Shown here piece after piece: positions 7,735-17,200 of a stretch of 64,000 nt of DNA. Every line of letters starts with the position of its first letter. Position 1 is the first letter of the stretch. The notes below the pieces were generated by a model. It was not told where the DNA came from and did not search any database. It saw only the letters and a list, made by a program, of their open reading frames with translations. The stretch comes from Leishmania infantum JPCM5. Lineage: Eukaryota > Euglenozoa > Kinetoplastea > Trypanosomatida > Trypanosomatidae. The stretch is from positions 5,001-69,000 of the forward strand of contig NC_009398.2 of NCBI RefSeq assembly GCF_000002875.2. The letters run 5' to 3'. A program made the translations under genes and the position numbers.

Positions 7735-10700
7735 ATGTTAAATGGGCTGACGCGGGTGAGCACCAGTTCTGAGCTGGAGTCGATACTAGATATCGTGCAA
7801 TCGTCCGGCGAAATCGCGGTCGTATTCACTTCGCCGAGCATTGGCGATTTGGAGACGATTACAAGCGAAACACAGCGTCGTCAGCTGCGCATTGCGGGAA
7901 TCCCTCGCGGTGGGTACACCATCCTCCCTGCTATTCCGCTATACGATGACGAGCTGCTTCAGATGTGTGAACGGTACACCTCAGCGAACGAGTACGAGAA
8001 GGCGGAAATGCGCAACAGCTTGTATATGCGAGAATACCCACTATTCACGTACAGCATACGCCATCAGAGGGCACTATTTCACCCTGCCGACTACGTGAGC
8101 CGGATACTCCAGTTCTGCTCCTATTATGTCCAGGCGCCCGACGCAGACGTTTTGCCGCTGCAAGACAAGAGTCCTTTTCTTCACATTTCCCCCATAAAGG
8201 AAATTTGCAAGCATCTCCGCCTCATTGCCCGCGGCACCCCAGTGGCGCCAGACGACTCCGAGTCGCCGGTGCCAGAGCAGCTGCGCCTTCATGCAGAGTC
8301 AGACGCGGAGAAGCTTGCAGCCGAGCGTGCCACGGCTATGTCCATCGCAACCAGTAGTGGTGGCGCCTCGGAGACGGAGCAGCCGTCTCTCTTCAGCGGC
8401 GTTGCGCCGTCGGCGCTGTTTCAGAAAGGCGCAGTGGAGGAGGTCGACAAGGACGCTGAAGACACCATGGAGGATCTCACCGGCGAGGAGACAGTGGACG
8501 CGGTGCACAGCTTTCAGGCAGAGTACTTGACACTGGACGGGTTTGAGCTGGTGACAAAAGCGTCCATCTACTACGACCGCGAAGGGGAGGGGCAGCGCGT
8601 CGTTGCGGTGTACATTCCGGGAGGGGTACCAGAGGACACGTGCCGCGCAGCCGCAGCGGTCCTGGAGCCGGCGGCGACAAAAAAGAATCTGCGGGCACCC
8701 ACGAACGGTGGACTGCCACCAGACACCGGGATCGTAGGCTACTACGACTACCTTACGAATCCTACCCAACACAAGTGCAGAGAGACGGAATACAGCCGCA
8801 GGAATTGGGGGCTCTTAGCCCAGAGCGAGCCGTTGCTGAAGCATCTCGACAAGCTGTACAGTCAGTTGGCTCCAATGCACCATCATCTGCAGAGGGTGGC
8901 CATCCCGTCACAGTACCAGCTGTGCGGAACAGTCTTCAGCACCATCACTGTTAATAGAAACTTCCGCACCGCCGTGCACACCGACAAGGGTGACTTCCGG
9001 AGCGGCTTGGGGGTTCTCTCAGTGATCAACGGCGAGTTTGAGGGATGCCATCTCGCCATCAAAAGGCTCAAGAAGGCGTTCCAGCTCAAAGTCGGCGACG
9101 TTCTTCTTTTCGACACGTCTCTGGAGCACGGCAACACGGAGGTGGTAAACCCGGAAATTCACTGGCAGCGAACCAGCGTTGTGTGCTACCTGCGCACTGG
9201 ACTAATGTCCTCTGTGTGCGAGATGGAGCGACGTAAGCACCTGAATCGGCTCATTCTCCTGCAACTGCTCAACACAGAGGTTCGCAACACGACGGTGAAC
9301 ATCAACGGAGCCGACAGCAGCCTGCCACCGCTGTTTGTGCCGACCCGCCTGGCGAGCCATTTGGCGCCCGTGCAGCTTGCTGCCCTCGGCTTCATTGTGG
9401 AGCGTACGGAGAAGCAGAGTGGGTGCGTGGTGGCAATGACGATGGGACTGGGCAAAACGCTTGTTGCACTCACGTTGTGCTTCTCACAGCTGCATCTTGC
9501 ACCGCAGGCCGACATACTCATCCTCACGCCAAAACCGATCATCAGTCACTGGGTGGACGAGAAAAACAAGTGGGGCATGCACGGGCTCCATTTTCCGCAC
9601 TTCGTCGCCTCCGACGGGCTCAACTCGTTGGAGTTCGAGCAGCAGCTTCTCGAGTACGAGCGTCAGAGGAACAACGAGAAACCCAAGTTGGGTCACATCT
9701 TCGTCATCAACGGCGAGTACCTGGCAGGGTTTCTGCGACGTTTCAAGCGCTTTACGCCCTTGCTCATGATCGTGGACGAGGGCCACCGAGTGGCTGCGAA
9801 GGGGAATAAATTGACGGAGTCCCTCGATCGCCTACGGTGCAACCTCCGCATCGTGCTATCCGGCACGCCTTTGCAAAACGACGCCAGCGAACTCTACCGG
9901 CTAGTGGGGTGGGTGAACAAAGGCGTCAGCAGGGTACTGCCGCCGAAGCGCTTCCAGGAGCTCGCGAATGACATCAACCAGTTCGTCGAAGGCGACGATG
10001 GGGCCTTCTACAATGCAGTGATGGCGCAGGAGTACATTCAGGACTGGATGCGTGGGTTCGTGTTTCGTGAAATGGAAAACGACCTGCCACCGCTGCACGA
10101 TTACCTGTTGATTTGCGGCTCCTCCGACGTGCAGCGGGAGTATGAGGAGAAGCTGGGCCTCACGGAGACGGCCATGACAGCCCTTAAAGCCACGGAGCAC
10201 CGACCGCATCACCTCTCCACGCACCCCGCTTGCTACCTGGCCTTCATCTCCGACAGCTACCAATCGATGGTAAGCGGGTGGACAGTGCGTGCGCAGTCGA
10301 ATACGTCGCGGCCGCGAGTGTCCCAACTGGAGGAGATTGATACCATGCGACTGGAGCAGTATGTCCAGTTGGTCGAGAACGAGCAACTCGACGCCTTCAT
10401 CGACTTGAGCGGCAAGATGCGGGTGCTCGTCGATATTGTGCTGCGCGTGCAAGCCCGCAAGGAGAAGCTCATCATTTTCTCTCTCTACGTGGGTTCGCAG
10501 GACCTAATTCATCGCACCCTGACGGCGCTGCGGGTCTGCACATTTACCGTTCGCGGCCGAGACTCACAAGACCGCCGCCGCCGCGCCATGCAGGAGTTCA
10601 GCGAGAACAAAGACCTCATTGTGCTGGTGTTATCAACAAAGATCGCCGCCTACGGTCTCGACTTCACGGCGGCGAATCACGTTGTTCTGTTCGACTCGTG

Positions 10701-11031
10701 GTGGAACCCGCAGGTGGACGCACAAGCCATCGCGCGCGCGTACAGGCGAAATCAACGGAAGCCAGTGACCGTGTATCGCCTTATCTCGGCAACCGAAAAC
10801 AAGTTCGTGCTGCGCTCACAGACACGAAAGATTGCCCTCTTCAAGTGCATCCTCCATGAGCGCACCAGTCGGCAGGCGTTGCCCGACGAGCTGGAGGATT
10901 GCGCAGCGAACGAGAAGGATGAAGAAAGGCGAATCTTTTGGGCAAAACTGAAAACGACCTCTCTTGCTGGAGATTCTCGGGCGTTGTTGAACGTTTATCG
11001 CTACCAGGAGAGCGTTCGCGAAAGCGAATGA
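7735..11031 (+). CDS. JBP2: JBP2, base J thymidine hydroxylase with SNF2 helicase domain
   Basis: A 1098-residue nuclear enzyme that hydroxylates thymine in DNA, the first step of base J synthesis, in telomeric repeats and at transcription boundaries. The N-terminal half is a TET/JBP Fe(II)/2-oxoglutarate dioxygenase: VHTDKGDF supplies iron ligands H415 and D417, and LEHGN supplies distal H465, with the 50-residue spacing seen in JBP1; a downstream arginine (479 or 487) would bind 2-oxoglutarate. The C-terminal half is a SWI2/SNF2 ATPase: Walker A MGLGKT with K574, DEGH box 681-684, LSGTPLQND, and helicase motifs V/VI (KIAAYGLDFTAANHVVLFD, QAIARAYR). The length equals what I recall for Leishmania JBP2. 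ATG 7735 follows a textbook splice acceptor. The 3' flank carries a very long GT repeat. Confidence 0.96.
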   Translation: MLNGLTRVSTSSELESILDIVQSSGEIAVVFTSPSIGDLETITSETQRRQLRIAGIPRGGYTILPAIPLYDDELLQMCERYTSANEYEKAEMRNSLYMREYPLFTYSIRHQRALFHPADYVSRILQFCSYYVQAPDADVLPLQDKSPFLHISPIKEICKHLRLIARGTPVAPDDSESPVPEQLRLHAESDAEKLAAERATAMSIATSSGGASETEQPSLFSGVAPSALFQKGAVEEVDKDAEDTMEDLTGEETVDAVHSFQAEYLTLDGFELVTKASIYYDREGEGQRVVAVYIPGGVPEDTCRAAAAVLEPAATKKNLRAPTNGGLPPDTGIVGYYDYLTNPTQHKCRETEYSRRNWGLLAQSEPLLKHLDKLYSQLAPMHHHLQRVAIPSQYQLCGTVFSTITVNRNFRTAVHTDKGDFRSGLGVLSVINGEFEGCHLAIKRLKKAFQLKVGDVLLFDTSLEHGNTEVVNPEIHWQRTSVVCYLRTGLMSSVCEMERRKHLNRLILLQLLNTEVRNTTVNINGADSSLPPLFVPTRLASHLAPVQLAALGFIVERTEKQSGCVVAMTMGLGKTLVALTLCFSQLHLAPQADILILTPKPIISHWVDEKNKWGMHGLHFPHFVASDGLNSLEFEQQLLEYERQRNNEKPKLGHIFVINGEYLAGFLRRFKRFTPLLMIVDEGHRVAAKGNKLTESLDRLRCNLRIVLSGTPLQNDASELYRLVGWVNKGVSRVLPPKRFQELANDINQFVEGDDGAFYNAVMAQEYIQDWMRGFVFREMENDLPPLHDYLLICGSSDVQREYEEKLGLTETAMTALKATEHRPHHLSTHPACYLAFISDSYQSMVSGWTVRAQSNTSRPRVSQLEEIDTMRLEQYVQLVENEQLDAFIDLSGKMRVLVDIVLRVQARKEKLIIFSLYVGSQDLIHRTLTALRVCTFTVRGRDSQDRRRRAMQEFSENKDLIVLVLSTKIAAYGLDFTAANHVVLFDSWWNPQVDAQAIARAYRRNQRKPVTVYRLISATENKFVLRSQTRKIALFKCILHERTSRQALPDELEDCAANEKDEERRIFWAKLKTTSLAGDSRALLNVYRYQESVRESE

Positions 11032-11212
11032 GTGCATCAGGCGACAAGGGCTCGGCGTCTCTGCGGCGTCGAATCCATGCGGACGTTCTGTTGGTTACTC
11101 TCTTTTCTTGTTTTTCTTGTACGTGCCTTTGATTATGCCTCATCTTGTACCTCCTCGCCTGCTCTCGTATTCCTTCTTTTCTTTTTGGCCGTTGTTCTCT
11201 TTCTTGTATGCA

Positions 11213-11276
<64 letters not shown>

Positions 11277-11283
11277 TGTGTGC
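11213..11283. repeat. (GT)n microsatellite
   Basis: About 35 GT units with a few interruptions, about 180 bases after the JBP2 stop and so probably in its 3' UTR or the spacer. Read on the - strand it is (CA)n. Confidence 0.9.
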
Positions 11284-11692
11284 GTCTGGCCAAGGAGAGA
11301 ATAATCATACAGTGCACTCATTCTCACGCGCGTAAGCAGTTTTTCCGAAACGCTGCTGTCACAGGCTGCTCACATATGGCTTATTAATCGGTATAGAAGG
11401 GCGTGGGGAAAAGGTGTAGGTATGTGTTGTGAGGATTGACATACGCCACAGCTCGGGCATCGTTTTTTTTGTGTGTGTAAGGGGTGAGTTCGCTTTTTGT
11501 GGCGATCGTCGAACTCCTCGTCAGCATTGGGCGTCGTTTAATTCTGCTTTGCACTCTGCTCGGTGCTACTAATGATCCTTTTTCTGTTGAATGTTCTATT
11601 TGTTTTTCTGTTTATGGGCCGTTAGGCAGTGATTACGGTGCGCGTAGGGCCCAATCCACGGCGCTTTTTCCGGTTGAAGTCTCGAGAGCACA

Positions 11693-11696
<4 letters not shown>

Positions 11697-11728
<32 letters not shown>
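11697..11728. repeat. (GT)n microsatellite
   Basis: An uninterrupted GT repeat of about 16 units, in the same spacer as the longer GT tract. Confidence 0.9.
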
Positions 11729-11729
<1 letters not shown>

Positions 11730-11833
11730 CGGCTATGTTTCTGTGCATCTTTTACCTACTGTTTGGTAGATGACAAATGGGTGTGTTGTGTGGGTTCCTT
11801 CGATTTGTTTAGTGAACTCCTTCCCCCTTTGTC

Positions 11834-11852
11834 ATATATATATATATATATA
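11834..11852. repeat. (AT)n microsatellite
   Basis: A short AT dinucleotide run followed directly by a CT-rich tract. Confidence 0.85.
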
Positions 11853-12296
11853 CTCTCCCTTTTCTCTCTCTCTCCCTCTCTGTTTCGTGTTGTCTTAATG
11901 AGCCAGTCGCCAGCCTGTGCGTGTGCGCTTGCGCGCGTATGTCCGGATGGAGCCAAAAAAAAGCACACAATGAAAAAACAGCGTAGAGCCGCGCATACGG
12001 TCAACCACGTATGTGTGGGTGTGTGCGTGTGTCGGAAAGGGAGTTCAGAGCACTCACGCGGCGATTTTCATGACAGCTCGTCTTCCTCCTGATTGGCCTC
12101 ACGTGCGTTTGCGCGCGGGGAGTGAAGTGAGCAACAACAATAAAAGAGTGAGGTACCACTGTTTGCATGACTTTTCTGTAAAGACGGCTACCTGAAGGAA
12201 AATGTCTCGGTGGCCATCACCTCCCCACTCACCTAATCACCTCTCTTTCTTTGCCCCTCATCTCTAACCCCCACGGATGCCTTGTCTGCAGACATA

Positions 12297-12377
12297 ATGC
12301 TGTGTATGCATCCTCGCCGACCTGCGCGAAGCTCTTTAGGGATTGCTCGCCACGCCTGGTGCCTGCCACTGTTATGA
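12297..12377 (+). other. uORF whose stop overlaps the next start (ATGA)
   Basis: ATG 12297 opens 26 codons that end at TGA 12375-12377, overlapping the main ATG at 12374 as ATGA. It lies just after the likely splice acceptor AG 12290-12291, so it would be the first AUG of the mRNA. The geometry fits termination-reinitiation control, but presence in the mature mRNA is unproven. Confidence 0.4.
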
Positions 12378-14572
12378 AGCGAGGCGTGCGGCAGGCTAAG
12401 AGCCTCCACGTGCTGCAGCGGCTGCTCGGCCCCGTTGTCGCGCTTTACATCTCGCGATGCCGAGCGAAAGCCGATGTGGCACGTGAGGCGTCGCTGTATC
12501 ATGCACCCAGCATAGACGCTCTCAAGCAGCTTCCGATTTTTGCGAAATGGCCAGACTCAGCACTGCAGACGTGGCTGTCACACGGAGTGATGGTGGTTCA
12601 CAGAAAGGGGACATGCATCGGCTTTGCATGCGAGCCACCGCAAGCAGCGCGTGTATTCTGGGTGATCGCCGGCAAAGTCGCTCAAGTGCCGGCGAAGAGC
12701 GAGCTTCGCGAGTGCGCTGGTGAGCTTCTGCACCTGCCGCCAAACGCACCGAAGACTGGCCCAGTGGTACTGCCTGCTCACTTTCTGGAGGATTCAGCGA
12801 AGGCGGCACTGCCTTCTCTCACCCCCACCCAAGAGCGCATCAAGGAATCGCTGGCGACATACCATGCCGGTCACTTTGTCGATGCCGAGAGGCTGCTGCT
12901 CGGTGGTGGAAGGCGGCGCTCGCTGCGATGTCAGACAGACACAGTTATGCTGAGCTTTCCCTTTTCGCTTTTCTTGAGAGAAGTTCAGTGTTTGCCCGGC
13001 CCGCTGCGAAGCGATGTTATCGATGTCGCGCGCACCGTTGCTCAACGTGCCATGACGCAGTTGGGTGAGATGCCATCCGTGCACTCCCTAGCCTCGGCGA
13101 ATCCGGTCCTGCAAAGCCTTCCGCTAAGAGATCTGAGAGCCCTGCGTCTCCAGCTGAGGCCGTTCGTGTTTCTGCAATTCGACGCCATCTGTGAGGATGT
13201 GGCGAACTCGGACAAAGTCTTTTTCCTCAGCCTCGGCAAGGTACTCATCGAAGACTGCAAAAACTGCTCATCGACGATTATATCTAAAGTGTCGACTGCC
13301 GTCGGGCTGGAGACGTTTGTGCCGTGCCGCTTTCCGGACTACTACGATCAGAAGCTGCGGGCGGAGGCGGCTACGTACTGTGAGATGTGGTGCATCCCCA
13401 CCGCCGCGCTGCTTACCCTGTGCAGCGCTGAAACACAGCTCCGCTGCGCGCAAGCAGCTACGCAACTCTTGGCCGACAAAACGCGCCGGTTCACGCCAGC
13501 ATCCGCGCTGCGTACATGCCCTTGCTTCGCTGGCGTCTCCGAGGCGGCCATCGCTGCCGTCGCTCGAGCGCTGCAGGTGCGGGTGTACTGTGCGGATGAC
13601 ACGATCGTAGCCTCGAAGCGAGCGCCTAGCACGGGCATTCTCGTCGTGGCCGGAACCGTAGTCGTGCATTCGAACAGGAAAAGAGCCCCCGAGCCTCTGC
13701 GCGCAGGCCAAGCCCGCTACTTTTGCGAGTGCTTTGTGAAGATGGCGCTAGAGGAGTCGGTGATCTCGCAGAGCAGCTCTATCGTGCTGCACGGGTCTCC
13801 TGGAGCAATATTCGAGCTTATAGAAGCGCTCGACACTGCGTCAAACGACATCAAAATCATGTTGGACAGTGCGCAAGAGTACGTGAATGGCCAGTATGGG
13901 GCTGGGGCCAGCAACCTCAGCAAGGCGCAAAATGCAGCAGCCGAGCGTGTAAGGGCATACAAACGTCGCCGCGCGGGAGCTGCGCCGACACCGTCTCCAC
14001 CAAGCACCAGCATCGACACCGTGGAAAACATCACCGTTCTGGAGAATGAGCTCTTGGCCAGTCTGGCATTGCAGTTGCAGGCGCTGCACCCCGACACAGG
14101 AGATGAAGCAAGATTCGACGTCCTGCGGGTAGGGGAGCTGACGATGGTGGACGACGACGCCCCGAGCGATTCTCGGTCAGCTGCAGAGTGCTTTTCCCTT
14201 GACGACGAAGGCAGGCTTGTCACCTGTGCCTTGCCAGCACTAGTTACTTCTGCGCGCCCCTTGACAGAGGTCCCTGTGGCTCCGTCACCCGTCATTGTTG
14301 CACCGAGAACCGACGTAGTCGCTGCGTCATTGGAGCAGCGAGGGAAAACGAAAAAGACGTCTTCAGCGCAGGAGACGGCAGCTGTTGTGCCTCGATCACT
14401 GCGCACAGCTGTGTGTGCGTCGACCCCCGCGGCAGCTGGACAGCGCAGTGTGCCCTCTCCCCGTCTTACCGCGTTGCGCACCACGGCAGCGCGTCTCCGA
14501 GAAGAAGCAGATGGCGTAGACAGGCGAAGAGAGTATCAACGTCAGCTGTTGCGCGCGAAACACTCTCTGTGA
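12374..14572 (+). CDS. Protein with degenerate cyclic-nucleotide-binding-like domains
   Basis: A 732-residue protein not recognised by name. Three segments read like cyclic-nucleotide-binding folds. Each opens with the usual leader helix pattern: ALKQLPIFAKWPDSALQTWL, then a segment around NPVLQSLPLRDLRALRLQL, then ALRTCPCFAGVSEAAIAAVA. The leaders are followed by beta strands such as RVFWVIAGKVAQV, KVFFLSLGKVLIED and STGILVVAGTVVV. The phosphate-binding GE(L/I)...RAA signature is not visible, so binding may be lost or altered. The C-terminal third is low-complexity, Ala/Ser/Thr-rich, ending in a basic helix. An in-frame TTG at 12251 lies before the splice acceptor and is not used. A uORF overlaps the start. 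Confidence 0.75.
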   Translation: MKRGVRQAKSLHVLQRLLGPVVALYISRCRAKADVAREASLYHAPSIDALKQLPIFAKWPDSALQTWLSHGVMVVHRKGTCIGFACEPPQAARVFWVIAGKVAQVPAKSELRECAGELLHLPPNAPKTGPVVLPAHFLEDSAKAALPSLTPTQERIKESLATYHAGHFVDAERLLLGGGRRRSLRCQTDTVMLSFPFSLFLREVQCLPGPLRSDVIDVARTVAQRAMTQLGEMPSVHSLASANPVLQSLPLRDLRALRLQLRPFVFLQFDAICEDVANSDKVFFLSLGKVLIEDCKNCSSTIISKVSTAVGLETFVPCRFPDYYDQKLRAEAATYCEMWCIPTAALLTLCSAETQLRCAQAATQLLADKTRRFTPASALRTCPCFAGVSEAAIAAVARALQVRVYCADDTIVASKRAPSTGILVVAGTVVVHSNRKRAPEPLRAGQARYFCECFVKMALEESVISQSSSIVLHGSPGAIFELIEALDTASNDIKIMLDSAQEYVNGQYGAGASNLSKAQNAAAERVRAYKRRRAGAAPTPSPPSTSIDTVENITVLENELLASLALQLQALHPDTGDEARFDVLRVGELTMVDDDAPSDSRSAAECFSLDDEGRLVTCALPALVTSARPLTEVPVAPSPVIVAPRTDVVAASLEQRGKTKKTSSAQETAAVVPRSLRTAVCASTPAAAGQRSVPSPRLTALRTTAARLREEADGVDRRREYQRQLLRAKHSL

Positions 14573-15116
14573 TCCTGCACCTCTCCTTCTAGGGTGATTT
14601 GTCGCTGCTGCCCTGAAGGCATCGCGTTGGTGTGCTCTCCGCCTTTCTTTCCTTCGTTGGCGTCTTGCACTTTGTAGAATAGGGCTCATCGTTTGGCTCT
14701 GTGCCTACACTTTTTTCTATCCCTTGGCTCCAAGGACCAAGAGCTGCCTTACATTTTGAAGTCGCCCTTTATATTCTTCCTACACGCTCCCTGTGTACCT
14801 TTCGAGGCACCCCCCCCTCGCTGCCCGCCCCACTCTCCCTTCTGACCCGCTCCCAGCATCTTCCATGCCCTCTCTCCATCCTCCTACTCCTTATTTGCAT
14901 TTGGTCGAACAGCGCACACCAGAAAGTCGCGCTTGGAGGTTGGCAGGCACGATACAGAGCCATCGATGTTTGCCCTGCTTCCCTCAGATCTGCGGCATTC
15001 TACAAACGAATAAGAAGATAATATTTTGAGGCGCTTGCAGCGTGTGAGTGTGTAGTTGCTTCGCTCATGTGTGAAGGGGAAACGCGCATCACTTCGCCTT
15101 CCCTCGTTCGGTAGCA
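14573..15116. other. Intergenic region
   Basis: This 544-bp spacer has no gene. CT-rich patches lie at about 14805-14900, and a short pyrimidine run at 15100-15110 is followed by AG 15113-15114 right before ATG 15117. Confidence 0.5.
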
Positions 15117-15692
15117 ATGCCATCAAGCGTCGCCTACGTCTTGGGGACGGAAAGCTGTGGAAAGACAGACCTCGTCCACCAGCTGGAGTATCTCACTCAG
15201 GGGCTTGTGCGCACGGTGCCGACTGCCTGTACGCCGACGACGGGGCAGGAAGTGACGGAGCTCAGTATCCGCTCCCCCGCTGGCAAAGGGAAGGTCACGG
15301 TCGAGGTGCGGGAGCTGGGAGGATCTCTGGTGAACACCTGGGAGAGCTTTATTGAGTCTCGAAAGGCCAGGGACGGCGGCAGCGGTGACACATCGTTTCT
15401 TCTGATCTACGTCGTCGATGGAGTGGCTCCTCACCAGCTGCCGTTGGCTTCCACCATGTTTCGTTATCTCACGCAGGGCCGCCATGCACCCTGCGCAGGA
15501 TGGCCGACGCTCATCGCCGTGCAGAAATGCGCCAGCGTAAACGCCGTCACGGCAGAGGAAGTGCGGAGCTTCTTCCTAGACGAGGTGGAAGCACCGGCAA
15601 ATGTCGACGTTGTTGAGGTAGACTCGTGGAATGGTATCGGAGCAGGGGACGTGCTCAGAGGGATCGAGGCAGTTTTCGGTGGCCTTCAGTAG
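15117..15692 (+). CDS. ARL16-like small GTPase
   Basis: A 191-residue protein with a Ras-like fold. The P-loop is GTESCGKT (residues 10-17), close to GATGVGKT of ARL16. The switch-II motif is ELGG (VREL then GGS) in place of DxxG, a hallmark of ARL16. The strand FLLIYVVDG resembles LLFVMDA. The usual NKxD guanine motif is replaced by VQKCAS, so base recognition is likely altered. In other eukaryotes ARL16 acts in ciliary protein traffic; a flagellar role here is inference. There is no N-terminal myristoylation glycine (MPSS). Naming rests on the P-loop plus ELGG, so another divergent ARF/RAB-like GTPase is possible. Confidence 0.68.
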   Translation: MPSSVAYVLGTESCGKTDLVHQLEYLTQGLVRTVPTACTPTTGQEVTELSIRSPAGKGKVTVEVRELGGSLVNTWESFIESRKARDGGSGDTSFLLIYVVDGVAPHQLPLASTMFRYLTQGRHAPCAGWPTLIAVQKCASVNAVTAEEVRSFFLDEVEAPANVDVVEVDSWNGIGAGDVLRGIEAVFGGLQ

Positions 15693-16360
15693 CGATGGTA
15701 TCTTGGCCCCTTTGCATATCGTGTATATGGGCGGCTCATGTTGCATGCGCGCGAGTGTGCGTGTGTGTGCGGTGGGTGGAAGGATGTCACCTGCCATTGC
15801 TTCGTACCCCTCAGCCTCCTCACAGTCTTGTACAACAGAACTCCCTCGCTCTCTTTAAAGTAAACAGACACGCACAACCGAACGGAAATGACCTCTCCCG
15901 TCGATCTTGCAGAATGACTGCAACAGAGGCACATTTCTGCTAGAATGTCGAGCTCGCTCTCCCGTCTTAAAGGCCTTTTTTTGGAGGCGACACCTGAAGC
16001 GCTGCTGTTCTCTTTCGCAAAACTCGATTGCGCCTGTCGTTGTCATCTATATCCCTCCTCTCCCCCGTCTTTGCCGTCTCGACCGCCACACCTGCAACTT
16101 CTGCGTTTTGTTTTTCCTGTAAAGGTGCGAATGAAACGAGAGGTACTTCCCGCGGGCCTTTTTTTTTTCGCTCTTCATACGCGAACGCGCCACGCTGTGT
16201 GCCGAAGTCCTTCTCGGGGCCACTCACGGCACCTGTAGAATTATCTGCTGATTTATCCCCCCCCCCTAGCGCATTGTTACTGTTTTTCTTTTTTCGCGGA
16301 GACGCATTGAACTCTCATCAGCGTGCAGGTGCCCACCACCACCGACCTCCTTTACTCCTC
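15693..16360. other. Intergenic region
   Basis: This 668-bp spacer has no convincing gene. A pyrimidine-rich stretch at 16276-16297 and AGs at 16302 or 16320-16326 precede ATG 16361 with no ATG between. Confidence 0.5.
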
Positions 16361-17200
16361 ATGAGTGACTTCGAAGTGGTCTCTTCCGAAGATGAAGAGG
16401 CAGGCATGATCACCGTCGGAAGATCTGCGGAGGTGCCGCCGTATGGGCATCTGCGTCCGTTCTGCAAGGGAAAGCTGCTGTGGTCCCCGGATGCATCCCA
16501 CTGGATACTCGTCCTGCTCACCCTGGCAGGTGGCACGCTACTGTTTACGCTGCTCTGGGGATCGCTCCGCTACACTTCCCCGAACATCCTGCCCAACCGG
16601 TGGATGATGCAGTTGCCTGATATCATTGTCGCGCTTCTGGCAGTGGTGTCTGCAACGCTTCTCTTGTGCACATCACTCACAAACCCAGGTATTCTTCCCA
16701 AAAACAACTTTCCCCCCTCGCTGAGCAGCTCCGCCGCGAAGGACTACTGCACGACTCTCCCCTATTGCATGACGTGTCACATCTACCGCCCCTCGCAGTC
16801 AGGCCACTGTAGGCGCTGCAACAACTGCGTTGCACTATTTGATCATCACTGCCGTCTTCTCGGGTGCTGCATCGGTGAGCTCAATAGGCGCTACTTTCTT
16901 CTCTTTCTCTTTAGTACCGCCGTCTGCAGCGCCTTCACCTCTGCGTGTCTCGGGTACTTTGTCGTCGTTGTGCCTCCGAAGGGAAACTTGGTTCTGTACA
17001 TCCTCTTCACTGTCGGCCTCGCCACCACCGTGCTTCTCAGTCTCGTTCTTGCCGGGTACCTGCTGCACAACCTCCGCCTGATTCGCATGGGATTGTTGCA
17101 TCGTGAGTACATGAATGGCGCCGCCCCGCGCAGCCGCGGTCGTGCTAGCTTCTTTGCAAACTTGATACAAGTGTTCTTTCCGAGAAAGGAATGTGGCTAA
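16361..17200 (+). CDS. DHHC palmitoyltransferase
   Basis: A 279-residue integral membrane enzyme that S-acylates cysteines of target proteins. Four membrane segments are visible at about 48-68, 86-106, 178-204 and 208-232. The Cys-rich DHHC domain lies between the second and third: CMTCHIYRPSQSGHCRRCNN, then DHHC at 161-164 and a CIG ending. The sequence after DHHC is CRLLGCCIGELNRRYF instead of the common CPWVGNCIG, so the PWVGN part is replaced although the zinc ligands stay. A TNPG motif (TSLTNPGILP), typical of the family, follows segment 2. ATG 16361 gives an acidic cytosolic N-terminus. The substrate is unknown. Confidence 0.92.
   Translation: MSDFEVVSSEDEEAGMITVGRSAEVPPYGHLRPFCKGKLLWSPDASHWILVLLTLAGGTLLFTLLWGSLRYTSPNILPNRWMMQLPDIIVALLAVVSATLLLCTSLTNPGILPKNNFPPSLSSSAAKDYCTTLPYCMTCHIYRPSQSGHCRRCNNCVALFDHHCRLLGCCIGELNRRYFLLFLFSTAVCSAFTSACLGYFVVVVPPKGNLVLYILFTVGLATTVLLSLVLAGYLLHNLRLIRMGLLHREYMNGAAPRSRGRASFFANLIQVFFPRKECG

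Larger units (their letters stand above)
11032..12373. other. Long intergenic region with microsatellites and a uORF
   Basis: This 1.3-kb stretch has no gene. It holds GT repeats at 11213-11283 and 11697-11728 and an AT repeat at 11834-11852. A pyrimidine tract at about 12219-12268 and an AG at 12290-12291 probably form the acceptor for the next gene, with a short uORF starting at 12297. Confidence 0.55.

Noticed and set aside
11032..11387. Open frames across the GT repeat on both strands
   Set aside because: They encode Val-Cys or Thr-His repeats only, a product of the microsatellite.
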